64,000 bases of DNA from positions 1,798,001 through 1,862,000 of the forward strand of contig LR778114.1 of the NCBI GenBank assembly GCA_902809825.1, given 5' to 3'. The stretch comes from Candidatus Hydrogenisulfobacillus filiaventi. GTDB lineage: Bacteria; Bacillota; Sulfobacillia; Sulfobacillales; R501. Below are positions 8,136 through 15,659 of this stretch, piece by piece (the first letter of the stretch is position 1; each line of letters begins with the position of its first letter). Position numbers and translations under genes: made by a program. The notes under the pieces were generated by a model. It worked only from the letters and a program-made list of their open reading frames with translations, was not told the DNA's origin and searched no databases.

Positions 8136-8345
8136 TCATCGATCGAACCCCCAGTCCTCCTCTTCCTCCCGCCTGCGGTCGAGCGATGGCTCTACCCGAA
8201 CCGGGGAGGGCAGCGGCAACGCGACCGGAATCAGCTCGGGGTGGGTGCGGCGCCATGCGGATTCGACCACACGCGCGGCGGCTTCGGACGGGCAGGCGGC
8301 CACGATGTGTCCGCCGACCACCACAATCCAGCGAAGGGTTTCCAT
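8136..8345 (-). CDS. small protein (69 aa), copy A
   Basis: Opens METLRWIVVVGGHIVAA, then a helix with AAARVVESAWRR and an acidic tail REEEEDWGFDR. No family recognised. An identical copy lies at 11813-12022. It ends just upstream of the lipoprotein promoter. Confidence 0.6.
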   Translation of the reverse strand: METLRWIVVVGGHIVAACPSEAAARVVESAWRRTHPELIPVALPLPSPVRVEPSLDRRREEEEDWGFDR

Positions 8346-8352
8346 CTGTCGA

Positions 8353-8499
8353 TCAATCCTTCCGCATCAAGTTCGCCATCCTCGATCCCACCGTGCGCCG
8401 CGCCCCCGGTTCCGGCTCCCGCGTCCGATGCGCTTCCGGCCCGTACAGCGCCATCGGCATGGCGAGCCGCCCGAGCCAGCCGCACAGCGTCGGCTCCAC
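8353..8499 (-). CDS. possible 48-aa ORF, copy A
   Basis: GTG start overlapping the region after the second DUF2442-like stop; the product opens VEPTLCGWLGRLAMPMALYG and ends RMANLMRKD. Copy B (12029-12175) has one C fewer in a C-run and ends in another frame, so only copy A keeps this reading frame. No strong ribosome site. Confidence 0.35.
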   Translation of the reverse strand: MEPTLCGWLGRLAMPMALYGPEAHRTREPEPGARRTVGSRMANLMRKD

Positions 8500-8510
8500 C
8501 GCGCCCCATG

Positions 8511-8771
8511 CTAGCCCGCCAAGGTCGGTGCCTGGTGCCGGAACGGCCAGGGATCGCACGCCCCGGGCTCGATGCCGATCAACCTCAACCAGATGGCGCA
8601 AGCCCGCCCCGAGATCCTCCAGGCGGGACGACGATCGCCAATGGGCCTGGGTGGGCAATCCGACGCATGCAGGAGGCGCGGGAAGCGCCCCAAGGGCATG
8701 GACAGCGCGCACCCATCGGAGAGGGCGAAGTGAATCCGGCCAACCTCGAACCGGACGTTGATCGCCGTCAT
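8511..8771 (-). CDS. DUF2442-like protein b, copy A
   Basis: 86 aa: INVRFEVGRIHFALSDGC then PLGRFPRLLHAS and a Trp-containing end, the DUF2442 layout (beta-hairpin, DG turn, FPxLxxA helix). More divergent than the neighbour at 8793. Tandem DUF2442 genes after a DUF4160 gene form a small module. Confidence 0.6.
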   Translation of the reverse strand: MTAINVRFEVGRIHFALSDGCALSMPLGRFPRLLHASDCPPRPIGDRRPAWRISGRACAIWLRLIGIEPGACDPWPFRHQAPTLAG

Positions 8772-8792
8772 CGGAGGATTCCTCTTGGCCGC

Positions 8793-9065
8793 TTAGTCCT
8801 CTCCGGTCAGCAGCAGGCGCACGGAGATGTCCTCGTCCAGCGCGTCCCAGCGCACCGCCTCGCCGTCGAGCCAGATCCGCCACTCCGCCCGCAGCTCGGG
8901 GCTGGCGGCGGCCAGGACGGGAAAGGCGCTTAGCGGGAAGCGCAGCTCGCCGCCGTTGGTCAGATCGAACGCGATCCAATCCTCCACGAACCGCACGCCC
9001 GTGACCTTTGGCAGGCGCGGCAGAACGAGGTCCCGTCGCACCGGACGCATCCGCAAGACGGACAT
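8793..9065 (-). CDS. DUF2442 protein a, copy A
   Basis: 90 aa with the family signature: VEDWIAFDLTNGGELRFPLS, then FPVLAAASPELRAEWRIW and an end VRWDALDEDISVRLLLTG. DUF2442 proteins commonly sit next to DUF4160 proteins, and the pair has been proposed to act as a toxin-antitoxin-like unit; activity here is unproven. Confidence 0.8.
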   Translation of the reverse strand: MSVLRMRPVRRDLVLPRLPKVTGVRFVEDWIAFDLTNGGELRFPLSAFPVLAAASPELRAEWRIWLDGEAVRWDALDEDISVRLLLTGED

Positions 9066-9087
9066 TTCGCGAACGCCCCCTTCTTTG

Positions 9088-9345
9088 CTAAGGCCGCATC
9101 TTGGCCTTTTCCGCTTCCCATTTGCGGGCTATCTCTTCATAACGAGCTTGCGCAAGGCGCAGAGCCTTTCTCATTTCGTCGGACCGCATACCCGGTCGAA
9201 TTATCACGATCGTCATTTCTGGCAGCCATATTTTGATCAACCCATCTCCGTTTGTTACATGAACATGCATTTTCTCAAACAAGTCTTTACTCCAAAAAAA
9301 GAAGCGGAGCGACCCTTCCACGAAGATCGTGGACAAGGACACCAT
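9088..9345 (-). CDS. DUF4160 protein, copy A
   Basis: 85 aa with the family core HVHVTNGDGLIKIWLPE and a C-terminal helix ARYEEIARKWEAEKAK. The usual PPHIHV is MHVHV here. First gene of the DUF4160-DUF2442-DUF2442 module. AT content is clearly higher than the surrounding genes, which suggests separate acquisition. Confidence 0.8.
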   Translation of the reverse strand: MVSLSTIFVEGSLRFFFWSKDLFEKMHVHVTNGDGLIKIWLPEMTIVIIRPGMRSDEMRKALRLAQARYEEIARKWEAEKAKMRP

Positions 9346-9431
9346 CCTCTCTCATTGTACATCGTTCCCGCCCCGTGCTCCACCCACACTGCCTGATCGG
9401 GCGGCCGCCCCAGGGGCGGCCGCTCGCTGGC

Positions 9432-9725
9432 CTAGTTGGTCGGCACGCTGGTGACGTAGGGGCACAGGTTGGGATCGTAGACCTCCTCCGCCTGCCACTG
9501 CCGGGTCTTGGACGGTGCCCCCACCGGGGCGCACTGGATGACGGTCTGTCCGTTCACCGTCGTCTGCTCGGGGGCCTCCTGCTGGGTGTACTGCCAGCGC
9601 CACCGCTTCGCGATGGCCCATCCCGGCCCGGGCACCAGCTGGCCCGGCACCCAGCCCTCGGACGCCTGCATGTACTGGTACAGCTCCTCCGCGACGGTTC
9701 CAGCGGCGTCCCGCTTTCGGCCCCC
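9432..9725 (-). pseudogene. truncated C-terminal cassette, copy A
   Basis: Encodes about the last 95 residues of a fourth secreted-protein paralog: EGWVPGQLVPGPGWA corresponds to EGTWSPGQLLNAPGWA in the full genes, and the end is EEVYDPNLCPYVTSVPTN. There is no N-terminal part or convincing start; it begins right after the stop of secreted protein 2. It could be a relic or a silent donor for recombination. A GC hairpin (about 9403-9425) follows. Confidence 0.75.
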
Positions 9726-9729
9726 CGGC

Positions 9730-10656
9730 TCAATCCGTCGGCACGCCCACCGCCACCGGGCAGGTGGCGGGCGCGTACACCTCCACCGCCTCCTCCTGGC
9801 GCAGCGGGGTGGAGGTGGAGGACAGCACCGCGCCGGTCTGCGCGTTCACGGTCTCCGTCGTCTGGCTCCCCGTGCGCGACCGGGCGTACACCGCCCAGCC
9901 GGGCGCGTTCAAGAGCTGGCCGGGGCTCCAGGTCCCCTCCGCCTCCGCCGCCTGCGTCACCTGTTCGGTGGCCGCCCGGTCGGGGGCGCTCGCGAACGTC
10001 AACGGCGGCCGGATGGGCGTGCCGTCGGGCAGGGTGCCCACCGGAATGACCAGGGAATCCGGGTTCAGGCCCTGGCCGTGCCGGGGAGCCCACGGCGCCG
10101 AGGGAATCATGCAGGCCGCCGCCGTCCAGGCCGACCAGGCGCCCCATTGGGTCGTGGTGACGGTGCGGGTGGGGACGCCGCCCGAAGAGCCGGGCGCGGG
10201 TCCGGTGCCGGATCCTGGAGGAGCCGATCCGCAGGCTCCACCCTCGACCGGCCGCCCGCAGATGCCAGTGTAGACGCTGCAGTAGTCCTCCTGACAATAG
10301 GAGTTGTTGATGCAGGTATAGTGGCAATATCGTTCCGTGGGCACGAACCATTCGTGTCCGTTGATACAGCCATGCGCTTGGAGCTGGCATTGGTACAGCC
10401 AGTGCGTGGTGATAGATCTCCGCCATCCGGGGGATCGGTTGGGATCGCAGAACCTAGTCGTTATCCCGCTACGAGTGGAGAGATGATAGTTTGGGGGACA
10501 GACGCCGCCCGGTGGTAGCGGGATGATCACGCCCCCGCCGTTGCCGTGCTCGCCGCCCTTTCCCCCCGCCGCATAGGCTGGGGCGGCTAGCATGGCTAGC
10601 AGGCCGGGCAGTCCTAGCGCCAGCACGCTCGTCGCCAGAACCCGACGCTTGCGCAT
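9730..10656 (-). CDS. secreted protein 2, Cys-rich variable N-term
   Basis: ATG 9 bases after AAAGGAGG. Signal peptide ending AAPAYA, a Gly/His-rich stretch, then a Cys-rich variable region (about residues 50-150, ten or so Cys, with Trp and Tyr) and the shared ~160-aa C-terminal domain ending CPVAVGVPT. The Cys content suggests disulfides formed outside the cell, relevant to the VKOR and thioredoxin-fold genes at 36-40 kb. Confidence 0.75.
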   Translation of the reverse strand: MRKRRVLATSVLALGLPGLLAMLAAPAYAAGGKGGEHGNGGGVIIPLPPGGVCPPNYHLSTRSGITTRFCDPNRSPGWRRSITTHWLYQCQLQAHGCINGHEWFVPTERYCHYTCINNSYCQEDYCSVYTGICGRPVEGGACGSAPPGSGTGPAPGSSGGVPTRTVTTTQWGAWSAWTAAACMIPSAPWAPRHGQGLNPDSLVIPVGTLPDGTPIRPPLTFASAPDRAATEQVTQAAEAEGTWSPGQLLNAPGWAVYARSRTGSQTTETVNAQTGAVLSSTSTPLRQEEAVEVYAPATCPVAVGVPTD

Positions 10657-10683
10657 GAGGACGCGCCTCCTTTCCGGATGCCT

Positions 10684-10722
10684 CACACAAACGGCCCCGG
10701 AGCGCATCAGCGCTCCGGGGCC
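10684..10722 (-). terminator. intrinsic terminator after lipoprotein 2
   Basis: Perfect arms GGCCCCGGAGCGC / GCGCTCCGGGGCC followed on the minus strand by GTTTGTG. Lies between lipoprotein 2 and secreted protein 2. Confidence 0.7.
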
Positions 10723-10739
10723 GGAAATTAGAGAATTGC

Positions 10740-11702
10740 CTACCCCTTGGGGACAGCATAGTGCTCGGGAAACCACCGGATCATGAACCCGGGGCTGTTG
10801 CCAAAGCCTACGACCCTCCAGCCCTGGCCCGCCACGTCCGCCACCAGCACCGGGGTCGGGCCGTTGCCGCCATAGCCATAATCGCCCCGGTCGTGGTGAC
10901 TGCCGCCCCCAGCGAAGATGTTGTACGACGTCACCACCACCACGTACGCCGCCGTGGCGCGCTGCCCCTGGGGCAGGAAGCCCGGCAGATCCGGCAGCGT
11001 CGGCGTGGGGCCGTAGGTGCCCATCTGCTGGTTGATCCCCGAGAGCCACTGGCGCAGGGGCTCCACGGCGCTCACCACCGCCCAGGTCCGGTACTCGTAG
11101 CCGCCGCCGGGGGTATGCGTGCCGGGCACGAGGCCGCGGAACTGATGCAGCTCGCTCCCCAGGTTCCACGCCTGCAGCGCTCCCAGGTCCGGGATGCCGG
11201 AGCGGACGGTCCCCGCCGACACGCGGGCGTCCGGATCCAAGTAGCGCCAAGCGGTCAGGGGATGGTTGTCGTTAGTGGCGATGATCCAGTCTGCCGCCGT
11301 CGTGGCTGCGGTCACCTCTGCGGGCGTGAGGCTGGACGGCGGCGCGGCCGCCGCACCAGATGGGCTGGGCGGCACAGCGGACGTCGCCGGCCCCAGCGCC
11401 CAGCGCACCGCGTGGTTCGCCGGATACGCCGCCAACGAGAATGGCGGGGTCTTCGGCGCCCCCGGCGCCCGCAGCACCAGGCCGGGGAAGATCTTCCCGT
11501 ACCGGGCCTCGAGCGCGGCCCGGTTCACCGGCGTGCCGTCCACCGCATAGCGCGGCAGCCCCGCCTGCGCCCGCTGGATCGCCCGCAGCGGATGCCGCAG
11601 GGCCTGCGGGGCCCCGCACCCCGCCAGCGCCGCAGCGGCCAACAGCACTGCGCCGATAGCGGTCAGCCCTCGCCGATGATCCGGGATTCCGCGACCCGCC
11701 AT
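10740..11702 (-). CDS. lipoprotein 2 of the secreted-protein pair
   Basis: 320 aa, same lipobox region as lipoprotein 1 (identical DNA to about the Cys), then diverges: an inserted Ala/Pro-rich loop and a better match to lipoprotein 3 in the middle (WIIATNDNHPL, RSGIPDLG, YGPTPTLPDLPGFLP). C-terminus ends HYAVPKG like the others. Shared blocks FPGLVLRAPGAPKTPPFSL and NGPTPVLVADV mark the family. Confidence 0.75.
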   Translation of the reverse strand: MAGRGIPDHRRGLTAIGAVLLAAAALAGCGAPQALRHPLRAIQRAQAGLPRYAVDGTPVNRAALEARYGKIFPGLVLRAPGAPKTPPFSLAAYPANHAVRWALGPATSAVPPSPSGAAAAPPSSLTPAEVTAATTAADWIIATNDNHPLTAWRYLDPDARVSAGTVRSGIPDLGALQAWNLGSELHQFRGLVPGTHTPGGGYEYRTWAVVSAVEPLRQWLSGINQQMGTYGPTPTLPDLPGFLPQGQRATAAYVVVVTSYNIFAGGGSHHDRGDYGYGGNGPTPVLVADVAGQGWRVVGFGNSPGFMIRWFPEHYAVPKG

Positions 11703-11752
11703 TCGACCCATCCCCCTCCCGTCTTGCCGGATTCCTCCATTCCTCGTGTCGC

Positions 11753-11781
11753 AGAATACCTCTCCGATCCGGAATTGGCAA
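11753..11781 (-). promoter_or_regulatory. sigma-A-like promoter of lipoprotein 2
   Basis: TTGCCA, 17-base spacer, TATTCT; identical to the copy A promoter. Confidence 0.75.
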
Positions 11782-11812
11782 GACGTGCCGCCGCAGGATT
11801 CGACACGGATCG

Positions 11813-12022
11813 TCATCGATCGAACCCCCAGTCCTCCTCTTCCTCCCGCCTGCGGTCGAGCGATGGCTCTACCCGAACCGGGGAGGGCAGCGGCAACGCG
11901 ACCGGAATCAGCTCGGGGTGGGTGCGGCGCCATGCGGATTCGACCACACGCGCGGCGGCTTCGGACGGGCAGGCGGCCACGATGTGTCCGCCGACCACCA
12001 CAATCCAGCGAAGGGTTTCCAT
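11813..12022 (-). CDS. small protein (69 aa), copy B
   Basis: Identical product to 8136-8345. Confidence 0.6.
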   Translation of the reverse strand: METLRWIVVVGGHIVAACPSEAAARVVESAWRRTHPELIPVALPLPSPVRVEPSLDRRREEEEDWGFDR

Positions 12023-12028
12023 CTGTCG

Positions 12029-12175
12029 ATCAATCCTTCCGCATCAAGTTCGCCATCCTCGATCCCACCGTGCGCCGCGCCCCGGTTCCGGCTCCCGCGT
12101 CCGATGCGCTTCCGGCCCGTACAGCGCCATCGGCATGGCGAGCCGCCCGAGCCAGCCGCACAGCGTCGGCTCCAC
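12029..12175 (-). pseudogene. 48-aa ORF, frameshifted copy B
   Basis: One base shorter in the C-run than copy A (4 against 5), so the frame after EPEPG changes and ends at a different stop. Confidence 0.4.
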
Positions 12176-12186
12176 CGCGCCCCATG

Positions 12187-12447
12187 CTAGCCCGCCAAGG
12201 TCGGTGCCTGGTGCCGGAACGGCCAGGGATCGCACGCCCCGGGCTCGATGCCGATCAACCTCAACCAGATGGCGCAAGCCCGCCCCGAGATCCTCCAGGC
12301 GGGACGACGATCGCCAATGGGCCTGGGTGGGCAATCCGACGCATGCAGGAGGCGCGGGAAGCGCCCCAAGGGCATGGACAGCGCGCACCCATCGGAGAGG
12401 GCGAAGTGAATCCGGCCAACCTCGAACCGGACGTTGATCGCCGTCAT
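12187..12447 (-). CDS. DUF2442-like protein b, copy B
   Basis: Identical product to 8511-8771. Confidence 0.6.
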   Translation of the reverse strand: MTAINVRFEVGRIHFALSDGCALSMPLGRFPRLLHASDCPPRPIGDRRPAWRISGRACAIWLRLIGIEPGACDPWPFRHQAPTLAG

Positions 12448-12468
12448 CGGAGGATTCCTCTTGGCCGC

Positions 12469-12741
12469 TTAGTCCTCTCCGGTCAGCAGCAGGCGCACGG
12501 AGATGTCCTCGTCCAGCGCGTCCCAGCGCACCGCCTCGCCGTCGAGCCAGATCCGCCACTCCGCCCGCAGCTCGGGGCTGGCGGCGGCCAGGACGGGAAA
12601 GGCGCTTAGCGGGAAGCGCAGCTCGCCGCCGTTGGTCAGATCGAACGCGATCCAATCCTCCACGAACCGCACGCCCGTGACCTTTGGCAGGCGCGGCAGA
12701 ACGAGGTCCCGTCGCACCGGACGCATCCGCAAGACGGACAT
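12469..12741 (-). CDS. DUF2442 protein a, copy B
   Basis: Identical product to 8793-9065; ends VRWDALDEDISVRLLLTG. Confidence 0.8.
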   Translation of the reverse strand: MSVLRMRPVRRDLVLPRLPKVTGVRFVEDWIAFDLTNGGELRFPLSAFPVLAAASPELRAEWRIWLDGEAVRWDALDEDISVRLLLTGED

Positions 12742-12763
12742 TTCGCGAACGCCCCCTTCTTTG

Positions 12764-13021
12764 CTAAGGCCGCATCTTGGCCTTTTCCGCTTCCCATTTG
12801 CGGGCTATCTCTTCATAACGAGCTTGCGCAAGGCGCAGAGCCTTTCTCATTTCGTCGGACCGCATACCCGGTCGAATTATCACGATCGTCATTTCTGGCA
12901 GCCATATTTTGATCAACCCATCTCCGTTTGTTACATGAACATGCATTTTCTCAAACAAGTCTTTACTCCAAAAAAAGAAGCGGAGCGACCCTTCCACGAA
13001 GATCGTGGACAAGGACACCAT
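12764..13021 (-). CDS. DUF4160 protein, copy B
   Basis: Identical product to 9088-9345; core MHVHVTNGDGLIKIWLPE. Confidence 0.8.
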   Translation of the reverse strand: MVSLSTIFVEGSLRFFFWSKDLFEKMHVHVTNGDGLIKIWLPEMTIVIIRPGMRSDEMRKALRLAQARYEEIARKWEAEKAKMRP

Positions 13022-13107
13022 CCTCTCTCATTGTACATCGTTCCCGCCCCGTGCTCCACCCACACTGCCTGATCGGGCGGCCGCCCCAGGGGCGGCCGCT
13101 CGCTGGC

Positions 13108-13401
13108 CTAGTTGGTCGGCACGCTGGTGACGTAGGGGCACAGGTTGGGATCGTAGACCTCCTCCGCCTGCCACTGCCGGGTCTTGGACGGTGCCCCCAC
13201 CGGGGCGCACTGGATGACGGTCTGTCCGTTCACCGTCGTCTGCTCGGGGGCCTCCTGCTGGGTGTACTGCCAGCGCCACCGCTTCGCGATGGCCCATCCC
13301 GGCCCGGGCACCAGCTGGCCCGGCACCCAGCCCTCGGACGCCTGCATGTACTGGTACAGCTCCTCCGCGACGGTTCCAGCGGCGTCCCGCTTTCGGCGCC
13401 C
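13108..13401 (-). pseudogene. truncated C-terminal cassette, copy B
   Basis: Identical to the cassette at 9432-9725 and placed the same way, directly after a secreted-protein stop codon. Confidence 0.75.
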
Positions 13402-13404
13402 CCC

Positions 13405-14319
13405 TCAATCCGTCGGCACGCCCACCGCCACCGGGCAGGTGGCGGGCGCGTACACCTCCACCGCCTCCTCCTGGCGCAGCGGGGTGGAGGTGGAGGACAG
13501 CACCGCGCCGGTCTGCGCGTTCACGGTCTCCGTCGTCTGGCTCCCCGTGCGCGACCGGGCGTACACCGCCCAGCCGGGCGCGTTCAAGAGCTGGCCGGGG
13601 CTCCAGGTCCCCTCCGCCTCCGCCGCCTGCGTCACCTGTTCGGTGGCCGCCCGGTCGGGGGCGCTCGCGAACGTCAACGGCGGCCGGATGGGCGTGCCGT
13701 CGGGCAGGGTGCCCACCGGAATGACCAGGGAATCCGGGTTCAGGCCCTGGCCGTGCCGGGGAGCCCACGGCGCCGAGGGAATCATGCAGGCCGCCGCCGT
13801 CCACGCCGACCAGGCACCCCATTGGGTCGTGGTGACGGTGCGGGTGGGGGCAGACGGGGAGGCGCCGCTCGGACTCGGCCCCCCGCCAGTTGGGCAGGGA
13901 CCGATGGGGACGAGACGGGACGAGGTGTAGCCTCCGAGGACGGATACCACACCGCCACCGTTGTTCCCGAACTCGATCATATACCACATGCCGTTTACGC
14001 ACTCGCCTCCCTCAAAGCTGGTATGAGGGGGCTGGGGAGGAAAGGTAAGCTCTCCAGAATTCTTGCCGCTAGTCGGGCAGCTGCCCTCCACCGCGGCTAG
14101 CACGTTGCCGGGTGCGCATGTCAGGCCGCCGGTAGAGATCGGATCTTCGTTGGCAATCGTCTCGATTGGAATGGGGTTGCTAACGACGATGCCGCCACTG
14201 CCGCCGGAGTTGCCGCCCGGTGGTGCCCCAGTCCCAAACGCAAGAGCGGGCCCCGCTGAAAAAAATGGCGCGATCATTGCCAATGCGGTCGCTGTCCAAA
14301 TCCATTGCCTACGCAACAT
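13405..14319 (-). CDS. secreted protein 3, variable N-term + conserved C-terminal domain
   Basis: ATG behind GAAAGGAGG. Signal peptide (ATALAMIAPFFSAGPALA), then a variable region of about 130 aa with few Cys and many Gly, unlike proteins 1 and 2, then PTRTVTTTQWGAWSAW and the shared domain. Follows lipoprotein 3 across a terminator, repeating the lipoprotein-secreted protein order for a third time. Confidence 0.75.
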   Translation of the reverse strand: MLRRQWIWTATALAMIAPFFSAGPALAFGTGAPPGGNSGGSGGIVVSNPIPIETIANEDPISTGGLTCAPGNVLAAVEGSCPTSGKNSGELTFPPQPPHTSFEGGECVNGMWYMIEFGNNGGGVVSVLGGYTSSRLVPIGPCPTGGGPSPSGASPSAPTRTVTTTQWGAWSAWTAAACMIPSAPWAPRHGQGLNPDSLVIPVGTLPDGTPIRPPLTFASAPDRAATEQVTQAAEAEGTWSPGQLLNAPGWAVYARSRTGSQTTETVNAQTGAVLSSTSTPLRQEEAVEVYAPATCPVAVGVPTD

Positions 14320-14340
14320 GCCGCACCTCCTTTCTCACAC

Positions 14341-14371
14341 AAAAAGCCCCGGAGCGATGAGGCTCCGGGGC
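14341..14371 (-). terminator. intrinsic terminator after lipoprotein 3
   Basis: GCCCCGGAGC / GCTCCGGGGC followed by TTTTTGTG on the minus strand. Confidence 0.75.
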
Positions 14372-14389
14372 CTAGGACAGGAAGCTCGC

Positions 14390-15292
14390 CTAACCTTGGG
14401 GCACCACATAGTGCTGCGGGAAATTCTTGATGGTGGACCATAATGAGTCGCCAAAACCTACGACCTCCCATCCCCGCCCGGCCACGTCCGCCACCAGCAC
14501 TGGGGTCGGGCCGTTCGAACCGTAGTCATAGTCCCCACCCCCAGCGGCAATGTTGTACGACGTCACCACCACCACCTTGACGGCGGAGGCGTGCTGTCCC
14601 TTGGGCAGGAAGCCCGGCAGATCCGGCAGGGTCGGCGTGGGGCCGTAGGTGCCCAGCTTCCGGTTGGCCGCCGACAGCCACTGGCTCGCGGGCTCCACGG
14701 TGTTGACAATGGCGAAGGTGCGATACTCGTAGGCACCGTTTGGCGTGTGCGTGCCCGGCACCAAGCGTGCGGCTAAGTGCAGCCCGTGGGCCAAATTCCA
14801 GTACTGCAGCCCCACCAGGTTGGGAATCCCGCTCCGCACGGTCTGGGGCGACACCAGGGCCTGGGGATCGAGGTAGGCGAGTCCACCCAGGGGATGGTTG
14901 CTGTTCGTCGCGATGATCCAGTGCGCCGCCGTCTCCGCCGCCAGGAAGTCGTTGGGCGTATCGGTCGTCGGCGGGGTATAGCTGAGATCGCTCAGCGTCG
15001 GCCCCGTCTGCCACAGGATCGCGTGATTGGGCGGATACGCCGCCAACGAGAACGGCGGGGTCTTCGGCGCTCCCGGCGCCCGCAGCACCAAGCCCGGGAA
15101 GTCCTTGCCGTAACGGGCCTGGACGCCAGCCAGCGTGACGGGAAACCCGTCCGCAGCCACCGGATAAGGGTGCGCTGTCCGATGCGCCGCGCCGTGTGAT
15201 GCGGGAGGGGATCCACACCCCGCCAGTACTCCCGCCACCCCGATCACCAGCCCCGCCGCCACCAGCATCCGCCGTCGAGCCGACCTCCGCAT
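14390..15292 (-). CDS. lipoprotein 3 of the secreted-protein pair
   Basis: 300 aa; signal GLVIGVAGVLAGC with lipobox. Family blocks FPGLVLRAPGAPKTPPFSL, VPGTHTPNGAYEYRTF and NGPTPVLVADV are all present. The N-terminal signal is unrelated in DNA to lipoproteins 1 and 2, so this is the unduplicated member. Start chosen at MRRSAR behind GGGAGGGGATCGGC. Confidence 0.75.
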   Translation of the reverse strand: MRRSARRRMLVAAGLVIGVAGVLAGCGSPPASHGAAHRTAHPYPVAADGFPVTLAGVQARYGKDFPGLVLRAPGAPKTPPFSLAAYPPNHAILWQTGPTLSDLSYTPPTTDTPNDFLAAETAAHWIIATNSNHPLGGLAYLDPQALVSPQTVRSGIPNLVGLQYWNLAHGLHLAARLVPGTHTPNGAYEYRTFAIVNTVEPASQWLSAANRKLGTYGPTPTLPDLPGFLPKGQHASAVKVVVVTSYNIAAGGGDYDYGSNGPTPVLVADVAGRGWEVVGFGDSLWSTIKNFPQHYVVPQG

Positions 15293-15342
15293 GCCGATCC
15301 CCTCCCGTTTCGCCAGTTTCTGCCTCGCAACCCAGCATCCGC

Positions 15343-15370
15343 AGTATACCTCACGCACTGAACATGGCAA
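15343..15370 (-). promoter_or_regulatory. sigma-A-like promoter of lipoprotein 3
   Basis: TTGCCA (15365-15370), 16-base spacer, TATACT (15343-15348), about 45 bases before the gene. Confidence 0.7.
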
Positions 15371-15451
15371 GTCCTGCCGTCGCAGAATGCGACACGAATC
15401 GACACCGACACCAGACGGCCGGGCGGCCCTAGAGGACCGCCCGGCCGCCGC

Positions 15452-15601
15452 TCACGGAATCTGGCTGCCCACCCAGCTGATCGCCTTGTTGGCCACGCTT
15501 TGCAGGCCGGGTCCCACGACGCCGTTGAGGATTCCGATCACGATCACCACCACGATGATCCCGACCCCGATCCACATGAACTTCTCGAAGCCGCCCTCCA
15601 T
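15452..15601 (-). CDS. Flp-pilin-like small membrane peptide (49 aa)
   Basis: ATG 9 bases after GGGAGG. MEGGFEKFMWIGVG then a Val/Ile-rich span and a short amphipathic C-terminus. Size, single span and place directly after tadC fit a Flp-type pilin; a GG before FEK could be the cleavage site, but the usual Glu at +5 is not evident. Confidence 0.6.
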   Translation of the reverse strand: MEGGFEKFMWIGVGIIVVVIVIGILNGVVGPGLQSVANKAISWVGSQIP

Positions 15602-15659
15602 CGGAGGTCCTCCCTTCCTGTCCGCGCTTCCGGCGCGATGCCGTCCCATACCGCCGCCG

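Larger units (their letters stand above)
7931..10174. repeat. tandem duplication, copy A
   Basis: By eye this segment is nearly identical to 11608-13850, at an offset of 3676-3677 bases. It covers the N-terminal coding part of a lipoprotein, its promoter, the 69-aa, 48-aa, DUF2442 and DUF4160 genes, the truncated cassette and the C-terminal domain of a secreted protein. Differences are one indel near 8405 and a few substitutions close to the right end. Confidence 0.9.
11608..13850. repeat. tandem duplication, copy B
   Basis: Partner of 7931-10174. Together with the C-terminal domain at about 6181-6660 this gives three near-identical copies of the ~480-base secreted-protein C-terminal coding segment. 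Confidence 0.9.

Noticed and set aside
8353-8979. 208-aa minus-strand frame over the DUF2442 genes
   Set aside because: Shadow frame; only its last 48 codons, from a GTG, look possibly real.
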